Shown here piece by piece: positions 8,818 to 17,489 of a stretch of 64,000 bases of DNA; position 1 is the first letter of the stretch; each line of letters begins with the position of its first letter. This stretch comes from JALYNX01 sp963749415. Its GTDB lineage: Bacteria; Actinomycetota; Acidimicrobiia; Spongiisociales; ZC4RG35. The notes beneath the pieces are model-generated. The model searched no databases and had not been told where the DNA came from. It was given only the letters and a program-made list of their open reading frames with translations. A program made the translations under genes and the position numbers. The stretch spans positions 1,364,001-1,428,000 of the forward strand of contig CAVVMG010000001.1 of the NCBI GenBank assembly GCA_963749415.1, written 5' to 3'.

Positions 8818-9864
8818 TCAACGGCGACGTCGGGATGCCAGCCGAAACAAGGCGCGCGCCCCATCGCCAAGCGGTTCGAACCGGGCATCCTTGGTCTGGC
8901 CTCGGAGCCAGCGGATGTAGATCTGTTGGAGCACGATTGCCAGCTTCCAGGTCCCAAAGACGACATACCAATCGACCTCGGTCAGGTCGCGCCCGGAGCG
9001 GGCACCGTAGGCCGCGATCGCCTCATCCCTGCTCAGCCATCCGGGGGCATCGGTGGGCATCGGGCTGAGAGCCGTGGGCTCCTCGTCGGCGTCGTACCAG
9101 GAGGCCATGAGAGTGCCGAGGTCCGCCAGCGGATCACCACGGGTCGCCATGTCCCAGTCGAACACAGCCGTCGCGGTCCCGGGATCTCCCGGCGACACGG
9201 CCATGTTGTCCAGCCGCCAGTCGTTGTGGAGCAGGGTGACCGCTCCTGACCGCGGGAGGTTGGACGCGAGCCAAGCACCGACCTCGTCGGCGATCGGGTT
9301 CTCCTCGTGACGGGAGGTGTTCCAGCGTTCCCCCCAACCATCCACTTGTCGCCCCAGGAAGTCATCGGGGTGCCCCAGGTCGCCGAGGTCGCATTCATCC
9401 GGATCCACAGCATGAAACTCGGCGAGTGTGATCACCACCACCTCGGACAGCGCCCGATTGCTTCCCGGATCCTCTCCGCTCCCGAACCCGGCTGGGATCC
9501 GGTCGCGGACGACGATCCCTTCCCGCTTTTCCATTAGGAAGAACTGCGAGCCGATCACCCTCGGATCATCGGAGAACGCGTACGCCCGTGGCGCCTTGGG
9601 GAAGGAGCGCCAGAGACGGGAAAGGACCTTGTGCTCCCGCCTCATGTCGTGCGAACGGGGAGCGATCGGTCCCAGGGGAGGGCGTCTCAACACCAGCTCT
9701 TCGCCACCCGGGAAGGTGAGGAGGTAGGTCAGGTTGGCCTTGCCCCCGGCGTACTGCTCGACACGAGGGAGGCCGCTCGGCAGGCCCTCTTGCCCTTCGA
9801 TCCACTCGGCGAGCCGGTCGACGTCGAACGCCTCGTCCTCGCGGACCGGGATCAGGTCACCCAC
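8818..9864 (-). CDS. APH/ACAD10-like phosphotransferase
   Basis: This 348-residue protein belongs to the aminoglycoside phosphotransferase-like kinase fold. It has the N-lobe GGKANLTYLLTF, the catalytic loop LLHNDWRLDN and the metal-binding segment VFDWDMATRGDPLADLG. In actinobacteria relatives are often linked to acyl-CoA dehydrogenases, and the substrate may be a hydroxyacyl compound rather than an antibiotic; no such neighbour is present here, so the substrate is unknown. The start is GTG 9864. It converges on the phosphofructokinase gene. Confidence 0.75.
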   Translation of the reverse strand: MGDLIPVREDEAFDVDRLAEWIEGQEGLPSGLPRVEQYAGGKANLTYLLTFPGGEELVLRRPPLGPIAPRSHDMRREHKVLSRLWRSFPKAPRAYAFSDDPRVIGSQFFLMEKREGIVVRDRIPAGFGSGEDPGSNRALSEVVVITLAEFHAVDPDECDLGDLGHPDDFLGRQVDGWGERWNTSRHEENPIADEVGAWLASNLPRSGAVTLLHNDWRLDNMAVSPGDPGTATAVFDWDMATRGDPLADLGTLMASWYDADEEPTALSPMPTDAPGWLSRDEAIAAYGARSGRDLTEVDWYVVFGTWKLAIVLQQIYIRWLRGQTKDARFEPLGDGARALFRLASRRRR

Positions 9865-9890
9865 GAGCCGAGGGTATCCGACGGGGTGTC

Positions 9891-9896
9891 TACCCT
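9891..9896 (+). promoter_or_regulatory. Putative extended -10 box (TGTCTACCCT)
   Basis: TACCCT with an upstream TG lies about 25 bases before ATG 9922 and would give a short leader containing AGAGGAG. It matches the TANNNT motif seen before many genes in this window. Confidence 0.35.
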
Positions 9897-9921
9897 CGGC
9901 CCTCGTTTTGCAGAGGAGCAG

Positions 9922-11575
9922 ATGAGCACACCGTTCGAGATCTCAGACAAGTTCACCGACGAGTGGTCGGACCTGACGCCGATTGACGCCACCCGGGTCG
10001 GGATCGCGGGAAGGGACCATCTGTGGGACGACCTCTCGCCGGACGGCGAGGCCGCCCGCACGGACCTGCTTCGGGTTACTCACGCCGAACTGACTCCCCA
10101 TTTCGACCATCCAGAGGAGCACGAGGCCATCGCAGCCAAGGTGCTCTCGGCATGGATGGACCGCAGGATCGCGGACCATGAGCGGGGCAAGTGGAAATAC
10201 GACATCAACCACGTCTACAGCCCGTTCCAGCGCCTCCGTGATGACTTCGACGTGATGTCGAAGGAAGGAGCGGAGGCCTGGGCCAACATCGCAACCCGTC
10301 TCGAGACCTTCGACCAGCCGCTTGCCGGCTACCGGGCCAGCCTCGAGGTGGGCCTGGACGAGGACCTGACCGCGGCCCGGCGGCAAGTGGAGTCCGTGAT
10401 CGAGCAGGTCCGCGCCGCGGCCGCCACTGATTCCCGGTTCACCGAGTTCCCGGAGCTAGGCTGCTTCGAGTGGTGGAGACCCGGAGCGGCTTCGGACCGC
10501 GGTAGACAAGGCTCGAGCGGCCTGTGCCGAATTCGCGGACTGGCTCGAATCCGGGTATCTACCCCGGGCAACGCCCCAGGACGCAGTCGGCGAAGAGCGC
10601 TACGTCGAAGCCGCCGACGACTACCTGGGATTGATCATCGACCCCCATGAGACCTACCAGTGGGGCTGGTCCGAGGTCCACCGGCTGCGCGACGAGATGA
10701 CCACGACCGCGGAGGCAATCGACCCCGACAAGAGCATCGAAGAGGTGATCGAGCTCCTCGACAACGACCCGCAGCGTTCTGCGCCCGACCATGACGCCTT
10801 TGCCCGGTTCGTGCAAGAGATCCAGGACACGGCCGTCAACCAGTTGGATGGGACCCACTTCCATGTCCCCGACGAGCTCAGGACCGTCACTGTCAACATC
10901 GCGCCGCCGGGTGGCAGCCTCGGAGCGTGGTACCACGGGCCGTCCGAGGACTTCTCACGGCCCGGGTCGATTTGGTATGCACCCGGGGAGCGGGAGCGAA
11001 TCCCCTACTGGGGTGAGGTTTCCACCGCGTATCACGAAGGGTTTCCCGGTCATCACCTGCAGGTGGGGACCGCGGTGATCAACCGCGAGCGACTCTCCCG
11101 GTTCCATCGCATGTTCATCTGGTACTCCGGCGCGGGAGAGGGTTGGGCCCTGTACGCCGAGCGGCTCATGGACGAGCTCGGCTATTTCGAGAAACCCGAG
11201 TATCGGCTGGGGCTGATCGCCAGCCAGCTGTTCCGGGCGGTGCGGGTGGTCCTCGACATCGGTGTCCAACTCGGTTTGAGGATCCCCGATGACGCACCAT
11301 TGCATGCCGGGGAGATCTGGGCGTACGACCCGGCGGTCGACTACATCGAGCAGGTGGGATACCAGCCCCGTGACATGGCGGAGTCCGAGGTCAAGCGGTA
11401 CCTCGGCTGGTACGGGCAAGCGATCTCCTACAAGGTGGGGGAGCGCGAGATCCTCGACATTCGGGAGGACGCGATGTCCCGTCTCGGAACCGGGTTCGAT
11501 CGGAAAGACTTCCACCGGCGGATGCTGGACGCCGGCGCGATCCGGCTCGACCACCTTCGCGAGGCGATGGCTTGA
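9922..11575 (+). pseudogene. DUF885 family metallo-hydrolase, interrupted by a +1 frameshift
   Basis: The two halves of a DUF885 protein lie in different frames. The first (MSTPFEISDKF..., from ATG 9922, AGAGGAG upstream) runs to about 10457. The second continues in the next frame from 10460 (DPERLRTAVDKARAACAEF) to 11575 and holds the family metal motif YHEGFPGHH. Removing one base near 10458 (gagctAggc) restores ELAASSGGDPERLR without a stop, so a single extra base explains the break. It could be a sequencing error or a recent mutation. The 3' end overlaps the flavin reductase TTG by TTGA. Function is probably peptidase-like hydrolysis; the substrate is unknown. Confidence 0.8.
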
Positions 11576-12180
11576 ACAAGCGGTCCTTCGACCTCGCCTC
11601 TGCGGACTCGAACGATCGCTACAAGCTGCTGTCCGGGCTGGTGATCCCGAGACCGATCGGATGGATCGGCACCCGCAGTGCAGATGGGAGCTTCAACCTG
11701 GCTCCATTCTCGTTCTTCAATGTGGTCTCTAGTGACCCGCCGGTCGTCCTCTTCTCCGCTGGGCGGCAAATGGACCGCACCAAGGACTCGGCGACCAACG
11801 CCGAGCAGTCCGGCGTGTTCACCGTCAACATCGTCTCCGAGGAGCTGGCCCTCGCAATGAGTCAGACTTCAGCCAGTCTTGGCACCGGCGACGACAAGTT
11901 CGCCGCTGCCGGGGTGACAGCGATCATGGGCACGATGGCCGATGCCCCGATGGTTGCCGAATCGCCGGCCAACCTCGAGTGCCGTGTGCTGGAGGTGGTG
12001 ACCGTTGGGGGAGCGGATGGAAACAGACTGGTGCTTGGGGAGGTGGTGATGATCCACGTCCGAGAGGACGCTCTGGACGGGACCCGCGTCGACCCAGATG
12101 CCATTCGGGCGGTGGGCAGGCTCGCCGGCAGCTCCTATGTGACGACCCGGGACCGGTTCGAGCTCGATCGACCCCGTTGA
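11572..12180 (+). CDS. Flavin reductase family protein (FMN-binding split barrel)
   Basis: This protein of 202 residues resembles the DIM6/NTAB flavin reductase family. The conserved N-terminal run is LVIPRPIGWIGTRSADGSFN followed by LAPFSFFNVVSSDPP, which binds FMN. Such proteins reduce flavin with NAD(P)H, or act as flavin-binding oxidoreductases. The TTG start overlaps the upstream stop (TTGA), so it is probably co-translated with the DUF885 gene. It ends 1 base from the convergent peptidase gene. Its physiological partner is not evident. Confidence 0.8.
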   Translation: MNKRSFDLASADSNDRYKLLSGLVIPRPIGWIGTRSADGSFNLAPFSFFNVVSSDPPVVLFSAGRQMDRTKDSATNAEQSGVFTVNIVSEELALAMSQTSASLGTGDDKFAAAGVTAIMGTMADAPMVAESPANLECRVLEVVTVGGADGNRLVLGEVVMIHVREDALDGTRVDPDAIRAVGRLAGSSYVTTRDRFELDRPR

Positions 12181-12181
12181 C

Positions 12182-13336
12182 TTAGTTGCAGCCGTGTGCG
12201 ACCAGGGTGGGGTAGGGGTTGACCACCAGCCCGCCGACAACCATTCCGAAGTGGAGATGGGGATGCGTCCCCTCGGCATTGCCGGTGCTCCCCACATATC
12301 CGATGACATCCCCGGCGGACACCTTCCCGCTCTTCCCTGTCGAGTCGAGGTGGGTACCGACGTACTCCACCCCATCACTGCCGAGCAGGTTGAACTGGGT
12401 GCCGCCGCGGGGCCCGGTCTTGAACTGCACTGTGCCCGATACCGGGGCCCTCACCTCGGCTCCTTTCTGGGCGAACAGATCATTGCCCTCGTGGAACCTG
12501 GTGCCTCCATCTCGGGGAAAGCCCCAGTCGTTGAGATAGCTGGAGTTCTCGACGGGACACACCCAGGAGCTGCCACCAGGCACGGTCAATTTCTGGCCAG
12601 CCCGGATCTGGTTGATGTCGCTGATCCCGTTGTTCGATGCCAGCTTCGACATGGAGATCCCGAAGTGAGCGGCGATGTCACCCAGGCGGTCGCCACTTTG
12701 CACTGTATAGCTGCCGGACCCACCGGAGCCGCTGGCTGTGAACGCGGGGCCGTCGAGGAAGAGCCTGGTCCCGGTGTACACCCGGCCGTTGGTGATTCCG
12801 TTGGCGGCGGCTATGTCGTCGGCACCTACCCCCTCATAGAGGTCTGCGATCGATTCGAGTGTCTGCCCGCGTTCGACGACGTGGTACTTGCCGGACCTCG
12901 TGTACTTGCCGCTCCCTTGGCTGGTGGGCTCTTCAGCGGTGGAGGCCGCTTCAGCAGGCGATGATCGGGAGCCCGCGCCAGGGATCACCAGCTTCTGGTC
13001 CGGGAAGATGAGATCCGGGTTGGAGAGCTTGTTCGCCTTGGCCAGGGCCAGGGCACCGGTGCCGTACTTGGCGGCTATTCGATAGAGAGCTTCGCCTTCG
13101 ACGACCACGTGGATCTTGTCCTTGGCCGGGATGATTAGAACCTGTCCGGGACGAATGAGATCTGGATTGGGAAGGTCGTTGGCGGCGACGATCTTGGCAA
13201 CGCTTATGTCCTGATCACGAGCGATCTCGCCCAGTGTGTCGCCAGCTTTTACCGTGTAATCAACAGAGAAAACGGCTATCGCGAGGGAGAGACCCGTGGC
13301 AATTGCGAGAGCGCGGGCTCGACGATCGACCGGCAT
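12182..13336 (-). CDS. LysM-repeat M23 peptidoglycan hydrolase
   Basis: This 384-residue exported protein has an N-terminal hydrophobic signal, four LysM repeats (beginning YTVKAGDTLGEIA, HVVVEGEALYRIA, HVVERGQTLESIA, YTVQSGDRLGDIA) and a C-terminal M23/LytM domain. The M23 zinc motifs HEGND and HPHLHF are intact, so it is likely an active endopeptidase acting on cell-wall cross-links. AAGGAG lies about 10 bases before the ATG. A role in growth or division is typical for this design but not shown by the neighbours. Confidence 0.85.
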   Translation of the reverse strand: MPVDRRARALAIATGLSLAIAVFSVDYTVKAGDTLGEIARDQDISVAKIVAANDLPNPDLIRPGQVLIIPAKDKIHVVVEGEALYRIAAKYGTGALALAKANKLSNPDLIFPDQKLVIPGAGSRSSPAEAASTAEEPTSQGSGKYTRSGKYHVVERGQTLESIADLYEGVGADDIAAANGITNGRVYTGTRLFLDGPAFTASGSGGSGSYTVQSGDRLGDIAAHFGISMSKLASNNGISDINQIRAGQKLTVPGGSSWVCPVENSSYLNDWGFPRDGGTRFHEGNDLFAQKGAEVRAPVSGTVQFKTGPRGGTQFNLLGSDGVEYVGTHLDSTGKSGKVSAGDVIGYVGSTGNAEGTHPHLHFGMVVGGLVVNPYPTLVAHGCN

Positions 13337-13457
13337 GAAGGTTCAGCTCCTTCAGCCCCTGACACCACTCCGCGAAAATCAAGCCTAACCACGAAGCTCG
13401 GGTTTGCCAGGAAAAACTCCGAATTCCCCGCCGACGGCGATTTCAGAGCCCGCCGGG

Positions 13458-13778
13458 TCAGTCGATGGCTCGTGCCTGTTCGATCCAGGAGCGAGCCCGC
13501 GCCCCGCTCACACCGGCCGCCTCGGCGACCCGGTCGGGAGAGGCGGCAGCCAGCTTGGCAGGGGTGTCGATCCCGGCACCCCTGAGACGCCCGGCGAACA
13601 CCGGGCCGATCCCCCCGATCACATCGATTCCGTTGACGGCCGATGCGGCGTCTGACGACCGGAACGAGGGAGGCTCGGGCTCGCGAGAGGTTGCCACCGA
13701 GATGAAGCGGTCACGCATCGCCCAGACGATCGCGGCCAACCCGCCCACGACCCCAACGATCTTGGCCAATCGCTTCAT
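13458..13778 (-). CDS. Small membrane-anchored helix-hairpin-helix protein
   Basis: This 106-residue protein has one N-terminal membrane segment (KIVGVVGGLAAIVWAM) and a C-terminal helix-hairpin-helix-like domain (IDVIGGIGPVFAGRLRGAGI, then LAAASPDRVAEAAGVSGARA). Such domains often bind nucleic acid non-specifically or mediate assembly. The function is unknown. It is followed by the divergent LLM oxidoreductase gene. Confidence 0.6.
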   Translation of the reverse strand: MKRLAKIVGVVGGLAAIVWAMRDRFISVATSREPEPPSFRSSDAASAVNGIDVIGGIGPVFAGRLRGAGIDTPAKLAAASPDRVAEAAGVSGARARSWIEQARAID

Positions 13779-13808
13779 GAGCCCAGGGTAACCAAAGGGC
13801 CCGGTGTC

Positions 13809-13814
13809 TACGCT
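13809..13814 (+). promoter_or_regulatory. Putative -10 box TACGCT, 8 bases before ATG 13823
   Basis: TACGCT, part of GTGTCTACGCT, lies 8 bases before the start codon, which predicts an almost leaderless transcript. The bases between (GGCGGGAG) could also serve as a weak Shine-Dalgarno site. Confidence 0.4.
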
Positions 13815-13822
13815 GGCGGGAG

Positions 13823-14839
13823 ATGAAGGTCGACTTCTACTTTCCTCCCGGCCCTCCGGAAAGCGCCGGCGAGGCGGCCCGGGAGGCAGTGGAGGCCGGG
13901 TACAACGGCCTCTTCAGCGCAGAGACGCAATACGACCCTTTCCTGCCACTGATGCTGGCAGCCACCACGGCCCCGGCCCTGGAACTGGGAACGGCTATCG
14001 CGGTGGCATTCGCCCGCTCGCCCATGGTGACCGCCATGATGTCCTGGGACCTGGCCCGGGCCTCCGGGGGGAGGTTCATCCTCGGGCTCGGGACCCAGGT
14101 CCGGGCCCACATCGTCCGCAGGTTCGCTGCGGTCTGGGACCATCCTGGCCCCCGACTCCAGGATTACATCGCGGCTTTGCGCGCGATCTGGGGCTCCTGG
14201 CAGACCTCGACGCCCCTCCGACATGAGGGCGAGTTCTACGAGCTGACGCTGATGACCCCGTTTTTCGATCCCGGCCCGATTCCCCATCCGGAGATCCCGA
14301 TCTACATCGCCGGTGTCGGGCCGTTTCTCAGCCGCCTCGCGGGCGAGACTTGCGATGGCTTCCACATCCACCCCTTCCACACCGTTCGTTATCTCGACCA
14401 GGTGGTGTTGCCCGGGATCGCAATCGGGGCGAGTCGGGCCGGGCGTCAGCCGGCCGATGTGGAAAGGGCGACCAGCGTGTTCGTGATGACCGGCGAGAAC
14501 GATTCCGAGATCGAGCAGTCAATGGAGCCGGTCCGCCAGCAGATCGCCTTCTATGCGTCCACGCCCTCCTACCGGCCGGTGCTCGAAGCCAACGACTGGG
14601 ACTTCGGAGATCAACTGACGGCTATGTCGAAGCGTGGCCAGTGGGCGGAGATGGCCGCCCTGGTTCCCGACGAAGTCGTACTCGCCGTGGGAGTGGCCGC
14701 GCATCTGGACCACATCGGTGAGGCCATTCGTGAGCGTTATGGCGACCGGATCCAACGGGTTGGCTTCTACACCATCGGCTCCACGGTGGGAACGGATCGC
14801 GAGGCCACAGCGAAAGTGATCCGCCAGATCAAGGGCTGA
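13823..14839 (+). CDS. LLM-class F420-dependent oxidoreductase
   Basis: This protein of 338 residues belongs to the luciferase-like superfamily, in the actinobacterial group resembling TIGR03617. It is a TIM-barrel enzyme that would use coenzyme F420 for hydride transfer. Family features are FSAETQYDPFLPL, GTAIAVAFARSPMV, the GRFILGLGTQVRAH loop and the PIYIAGVGP strand. The substrate cannot be read from the sequence. The 3' end overlaps the convergent gamma-glutamyltransferase gene by 11 bases. Confidence 0.82.
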   Translation: MKVDFYFPPGPPESAGEAAREAVEAGYNGLFSAETQYDPFLPLMLAATTAPALELGTAIAVAFARSPMVTAMMSWDLARASGGRFILGLGTQVRAHIVRRFAAVWDHPGPRLQDYIAALRAIWGSWQTSTPLRHEGEFYELTLMTPFFDPGPIPHPEIPIYIAGVGPFLSRLAGETCDGFHIHPFHTVRYLDQVVLPGIAIGASRAGRQPADVERATSVFVMTGENDSEIEQSMEPVRQQIAFYASTPSYRPVLEANDWDFGDQLTAMSKRGQWAEMAALVPDEVVLAVGVAAHLDHIGEAIRERYGDRIQRVGFYTIGSTVGTDREATAKVIRQIKG

Positions 14840-16385
14840 CCATGATGGCGCTCGTGGTGTCGACCCGGGGATCCCGTGACGTTGCCCGGCGCTCGCCGTC
14901 GACCTCGATGATCGACACCGGGCCCCACCCCGGCTGTGGCCCAGCCTGGACCTCGATCTGATGACCCCGGGCGCCGAGGTCTTCGAGGAGGGTCGATGAC
15001 GGGCCTGGCTCGAGCCGCAGCCGCGCTTCCGAGTACGGGCCGAACTCTTCGATGGTCCACCGAGGAGCGGCCTGGGCTTCCTCCAGGTCCTGGCCTACCA
15101 GCACCGCGCGGGCCGCGACCTGGGCCACCAGCTGCGGCTGAACCGAGCCGCCCCGGGTCCCGATCACCCAGCGTGCCCCCGTCGCCGAGGTCCAGAGAGT
15201 TGGAGAGAGCGTGTGCAATGGCCTCTTGCCGGGGAGGAGCTCGTTGGGGTGCCCGGGGGTGAGTGTGAAGCCGCCCCCACGATTTTGGAGGAGGAATCCG
15301 CTGCGCCGGGCTCCGAACGCGGAGCCGGTCCCGTAGTAGTTGGACTGGATCATCGAGACCGCCATCCCCGCATCGTCGACCACACACAGGTAGGCGGTCC
15401 CCGAGGCTCGCCCCATCCCCCGAGGCCAGGTTCCGGCCCTCCTGAGGTCGATAGTCGCCGCGGCCCGCCCCAGCCTCTCGTCCTCGAGAAGGAGCTCTAC
15501 CGGCAGCGGGGCGTACCTGGGGTCGGCCACGAGGTCGTCTCGCTCCCAGGCCACCGCACGAAACGACTCGATCAACAGGTGCCACCAGCTCGGGTCCTCG
15601 GGGTCGGAGGGAGGCTCCAGCATCTCGAACACGGCAAGCGTTGCCGGGCCCAGATAGCCCTGAGAATTCGGGGGAATGGTCCACGCCGCGAGGCCGGCGA
15701 TCGGAGCGGAGACCGGCTGCACCCAGTCGGCGTGAGGGGCGGCCAGATCCTGATGGGTGATGATCCCGCCCAATTCGTCGACGATGTCGGATGCGGGAAC
15801 GCCGAGGTAGAAGCCGTCCCGGCCCTCGCCAGCGACGCTCTCCAGTGTCCGCGCCAGGTCGGGTCTTCGCACCATGTCTCCGACCTCGACCGGCCGTCCG
15901 TCGGGATAGAACTCCTTCACCGCCGGATGGCCCAAATACATGCCTCCTGTCGCCCGGAAAGCCCCCGCCTGCTCGGTCGACACCTGGAACCCTTCACGGG
16001 CATGTTCGATCGCGGGGGCCAGGCACTCGGCCAAGCCCAGGATTCCGAGCTCCGAGGAGAGGAGCACCCACCCGTCGACACAGCCGGGCACGGTCACGGA
16101 GAGAGGGTGGTCGCGGGGGATCTCCCCGAGACCCTCCTCGCGCAGCTCTCCGGCGTCGGCATTCGAACCTGCCGGACCCGATGCGTTTACCGCCCTCGGG
16201 ACGACCCAGCCCGGACGGTGGACGAGGGCGAAGAGGTCGCCTCCGACGCCGCAGGTCTCCGGGGCCACGACTCCCTGAGTGGCGATGGCGGCGATAGCAG
16301 CGTCCACCGCATTGCCGCCTGCTCGCAGGACGCCAACGGCCGCTTGGGTCGACAGGTGATGCGGGGTGGAGACGGCGTGGGTCAG
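14829..16385 (-). CDS. ggt: Gamma-glutamyltransferase
   Basis: This enzyme of about 518 residues cleaves or transfers gamma-glutamyl groups, for example from glutathione-like thiols. The family N-terminus (THAVSTPHHLSTQ, then LRAGGNAVDAAIAAI) is encoded upstream of the first ATG/GTG/TTG, which is GTG 16307 in the middle of the conserved segment. The only sensible start is CTG 16385, whose CTGA overlaps the upstream stop. The catalytic nucleophile Thr of GTAYLCVVDD and the downstream GRRSGFLLQN-like region are present. No signal peptide is seen, unlike many secreted relatives. Confidence 0.8.
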   Translation of the reverse strand: MTHAVSTPHHLSTQAAVGVLRAGGNAVDAAIAAIATQGVVAPETCGVGGDLFALVHRPGWVVPRAVNASGPAGSNADAGELREEGLGEIPRDHPLSVTVPGCVDGWVLLSSELGILGLAECLAPAIEHAREGFQVSTEQAGAFRATGGMYLGHPAVKEFYPDGRPVEVGDMVRRPDLARTLESVAGEGRDGFYLGVPASDIVDELGGIITHQDLAAPHADWVQPVSAPIAGLAAWTIPPNSQGYLGPATLAVFEMLEPPSDPEDPSWWHLLIESFRAVAWERDDLVADPRYAPLPVELLLEDERLGRAAATIDLRRAGTWPRGMGRASGTAYLCVVDDAGMAVSMIQSNYYGTGSAFGARRSGFLLQNRGGGFTLTPGHPNELLPGKRPLHTLSPTLWTSATGARWVIGTRGGSVQPQLVAQVAARAVLVGQDLEEAQAAPRWTIEEFGPYSEARLRLEPGPSSTLLEDLGARGHQIEVQAGPQPGWGPVSIIEVDGERRATSRDPRVDTTSAIMVSP

Positions 16386-17002
16386 GAGAGCTTGAGGTCG
16401 GGCAGGAACCGATTCAGGGCATCGAGAACGGCTCTAACCACGGCACGAGCTTCCTCGTCCTCGACGTACGCGCACCCGATGAGCATCCGCTCGGTGGCCT
16501 CGGTGACCACCACCACCTGGGCGATGGCGACCTTCTTGTTGCCGAGGAGGGGAACGTCCATCGACGACACCGCGAGCGCCGCCTCCCGGTGGATCCCCTG
16601 ACGGACGGCTTCCAGGGTCGCCTCCGCGATCTGCCGGGCACACGTCGAGGAGGCAGCCGCGCCTCGAGCAGAGCCGGTGAGGATCTCGTCCTGCCAGCGA
16701 AGGCTGACCGAGACCTCGGCCCGCGACCCGTCGAGGGTCTCGGCGACGTCGATCAGCGCGGGGCGGAGCCCGCCTTCGAGGTCGCTGTCGGAGAGCTGAA
16801 CCACCGACACCACTCGGCGATCGATCTCCTCACCGAACAGGGCCTGGCCCAGAGACTGGACGTCACGGACCACCTGCTTCGGCGCTTTGGTCCGCCTCGC
16901 CAGCACGTGGATCTCGGAGATCTGCCCGTTCCCCGTCACCACTCGTGCCGCTTCCACGCCCTCGATCCGTCCGATCTTCTCCTGGAATGCGACAGCGTCC
17001 AT
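16382..17002 (-). CDS. Conserved hypothetical protein upstream of ggt
   Basis: I do not recognise this 206-residue soluble protein. It has a mixed alpha/beta pattern, with EAARVVTGNGQISEIHVLA near the N-terminus and two similar-looking halves rich in Val strands (VVSVVQLSD and VAIAQVVVVTEA). ATG 17002 was chosen over TTG 17020. It overlaps ggt by 4 bases (CTGA), so the two are probably co-translated. It reads away from the structured leader at 17059-17347. Confidence 0.55.
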   Translation of the reverse strand: MDAVAFQEKIGRIEGVEAARVVTGNGQISEIHVLARRTKAPKQVVRDVQSLGQALFGEEIDRRVVSVVQLSDSDLEGGLRPALIDVAETLDGSRAEVSVSLRWQDEILTGSARGAAASSTCARQIAEATLEAVRQGIHREAALAVSSMDVPLLGNKKVAIAQVVVVTEATERMLIGCAYVEDEEARAVVRAVLDALNRFLPDLKLS

Positions 17003-17058
17003 GACCAGATCAGCGTACAACTGGGGTGCAAGCCTCGCTGGTACTTTGGCTCTTCCCC

Positions 17059-17347
17059 TTGTTCAGCCATCGGACCAGGTCTAGATTGCGGCCCGCTGGA
17101 GCCATTCGTGGGAGACGTGGGGCAGCCGAGGTCTTTTGACCTACCTGCCTCGGCCCGTGGCGGGCGAAGTCAGGGGCCTTTTGCTTGACATGTAAAGAGT
17201 TCCCGTACTTGTACGGGAACCGGGTGAGACCGGCGTCGAACGTCGGCCTTTCACAGCAAATTGGACGCCATCTACCCCAGCGGAGCGGAACGTATGAGCC
17301 GGCACACAAGGCCGGCCAAATACAAAACCGAAGGTGAGCGTCTCAGC
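17059..17347 (+). promoter_or_regulatory. Promoter and long structured leader, unidentified RNA
   Basis: TTGTTC (17059-17064) and TAGATT (17082-17087) with a 17-base spacer look like a sigma70 promoter. Downstream is a hairpin pairing GCCGAGG with CCTCGGC. Then TTGACA occurs at 17185-17190, followed by a perfect inverted repeat with 10-bp arms at 17199-17208 and 17211-17220 (GTTCCCGTAC / GTACGGGAAC). Further on are CCGG-rich elements and a GCCGGC...GCCGGC hairpin near 17302-17320. No protein gene fits the region. I compared it from memory with c-di-AMP, c-di-GMP and L10-type leaders and could not match it. Confidence 0.4.
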
Positions 17348-17437
17348 ATGAAGGCCCGTTTGGTCCGCATTCTCGCTGCTGCCGCCAGCCTTGCAGCCGT
17401 GATAGCCGCAGGCTCGGCTTCATCCCGAATCGGCTGA
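17348..17437 (+). CDS. Possible 29-residue leader or signal-like peptide
   Basis: ATG 17348 opens a 29-residue frame, MKARLVRILAAAASLAAVIA and then AGSASSRIG, shaped like a signal peptide with a charged start, Ala-rich core and AxA end. GAAGGTGAG lies about 10 bases upstream. It could be a leader peptide, a tiny secreted peptide, or the remnant of a lost secreted protein. It ends 52 bases before the HD-domain gene. Confidence 0.35.
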   Translation: MKARLVRILAAAASLAAVIAAGSASSRIG

Positions 17438-17489
17438 TAGTCGGCGCCGGCTCACCGCGCACATCGGGCGTCAAGTCATTAGGGAACCC

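Noticed and set aside
15213..16601. Long plus-strand frame opposite gamma-glutamyltransferase
   Set aside because: The minus strand encodes conserved GGT motifs; the plus frame has no recognisable domain.
17199..17347. Possible c-di-GMP or c-di-AMP riboswitch
   Set aside because: CAGCAAATTGGACGCC recalled the c-di-GMP-I core, but the required hairpin between the conserved parts is missing and no c-di-AMP hallmarks are present, so I left it unidentified.
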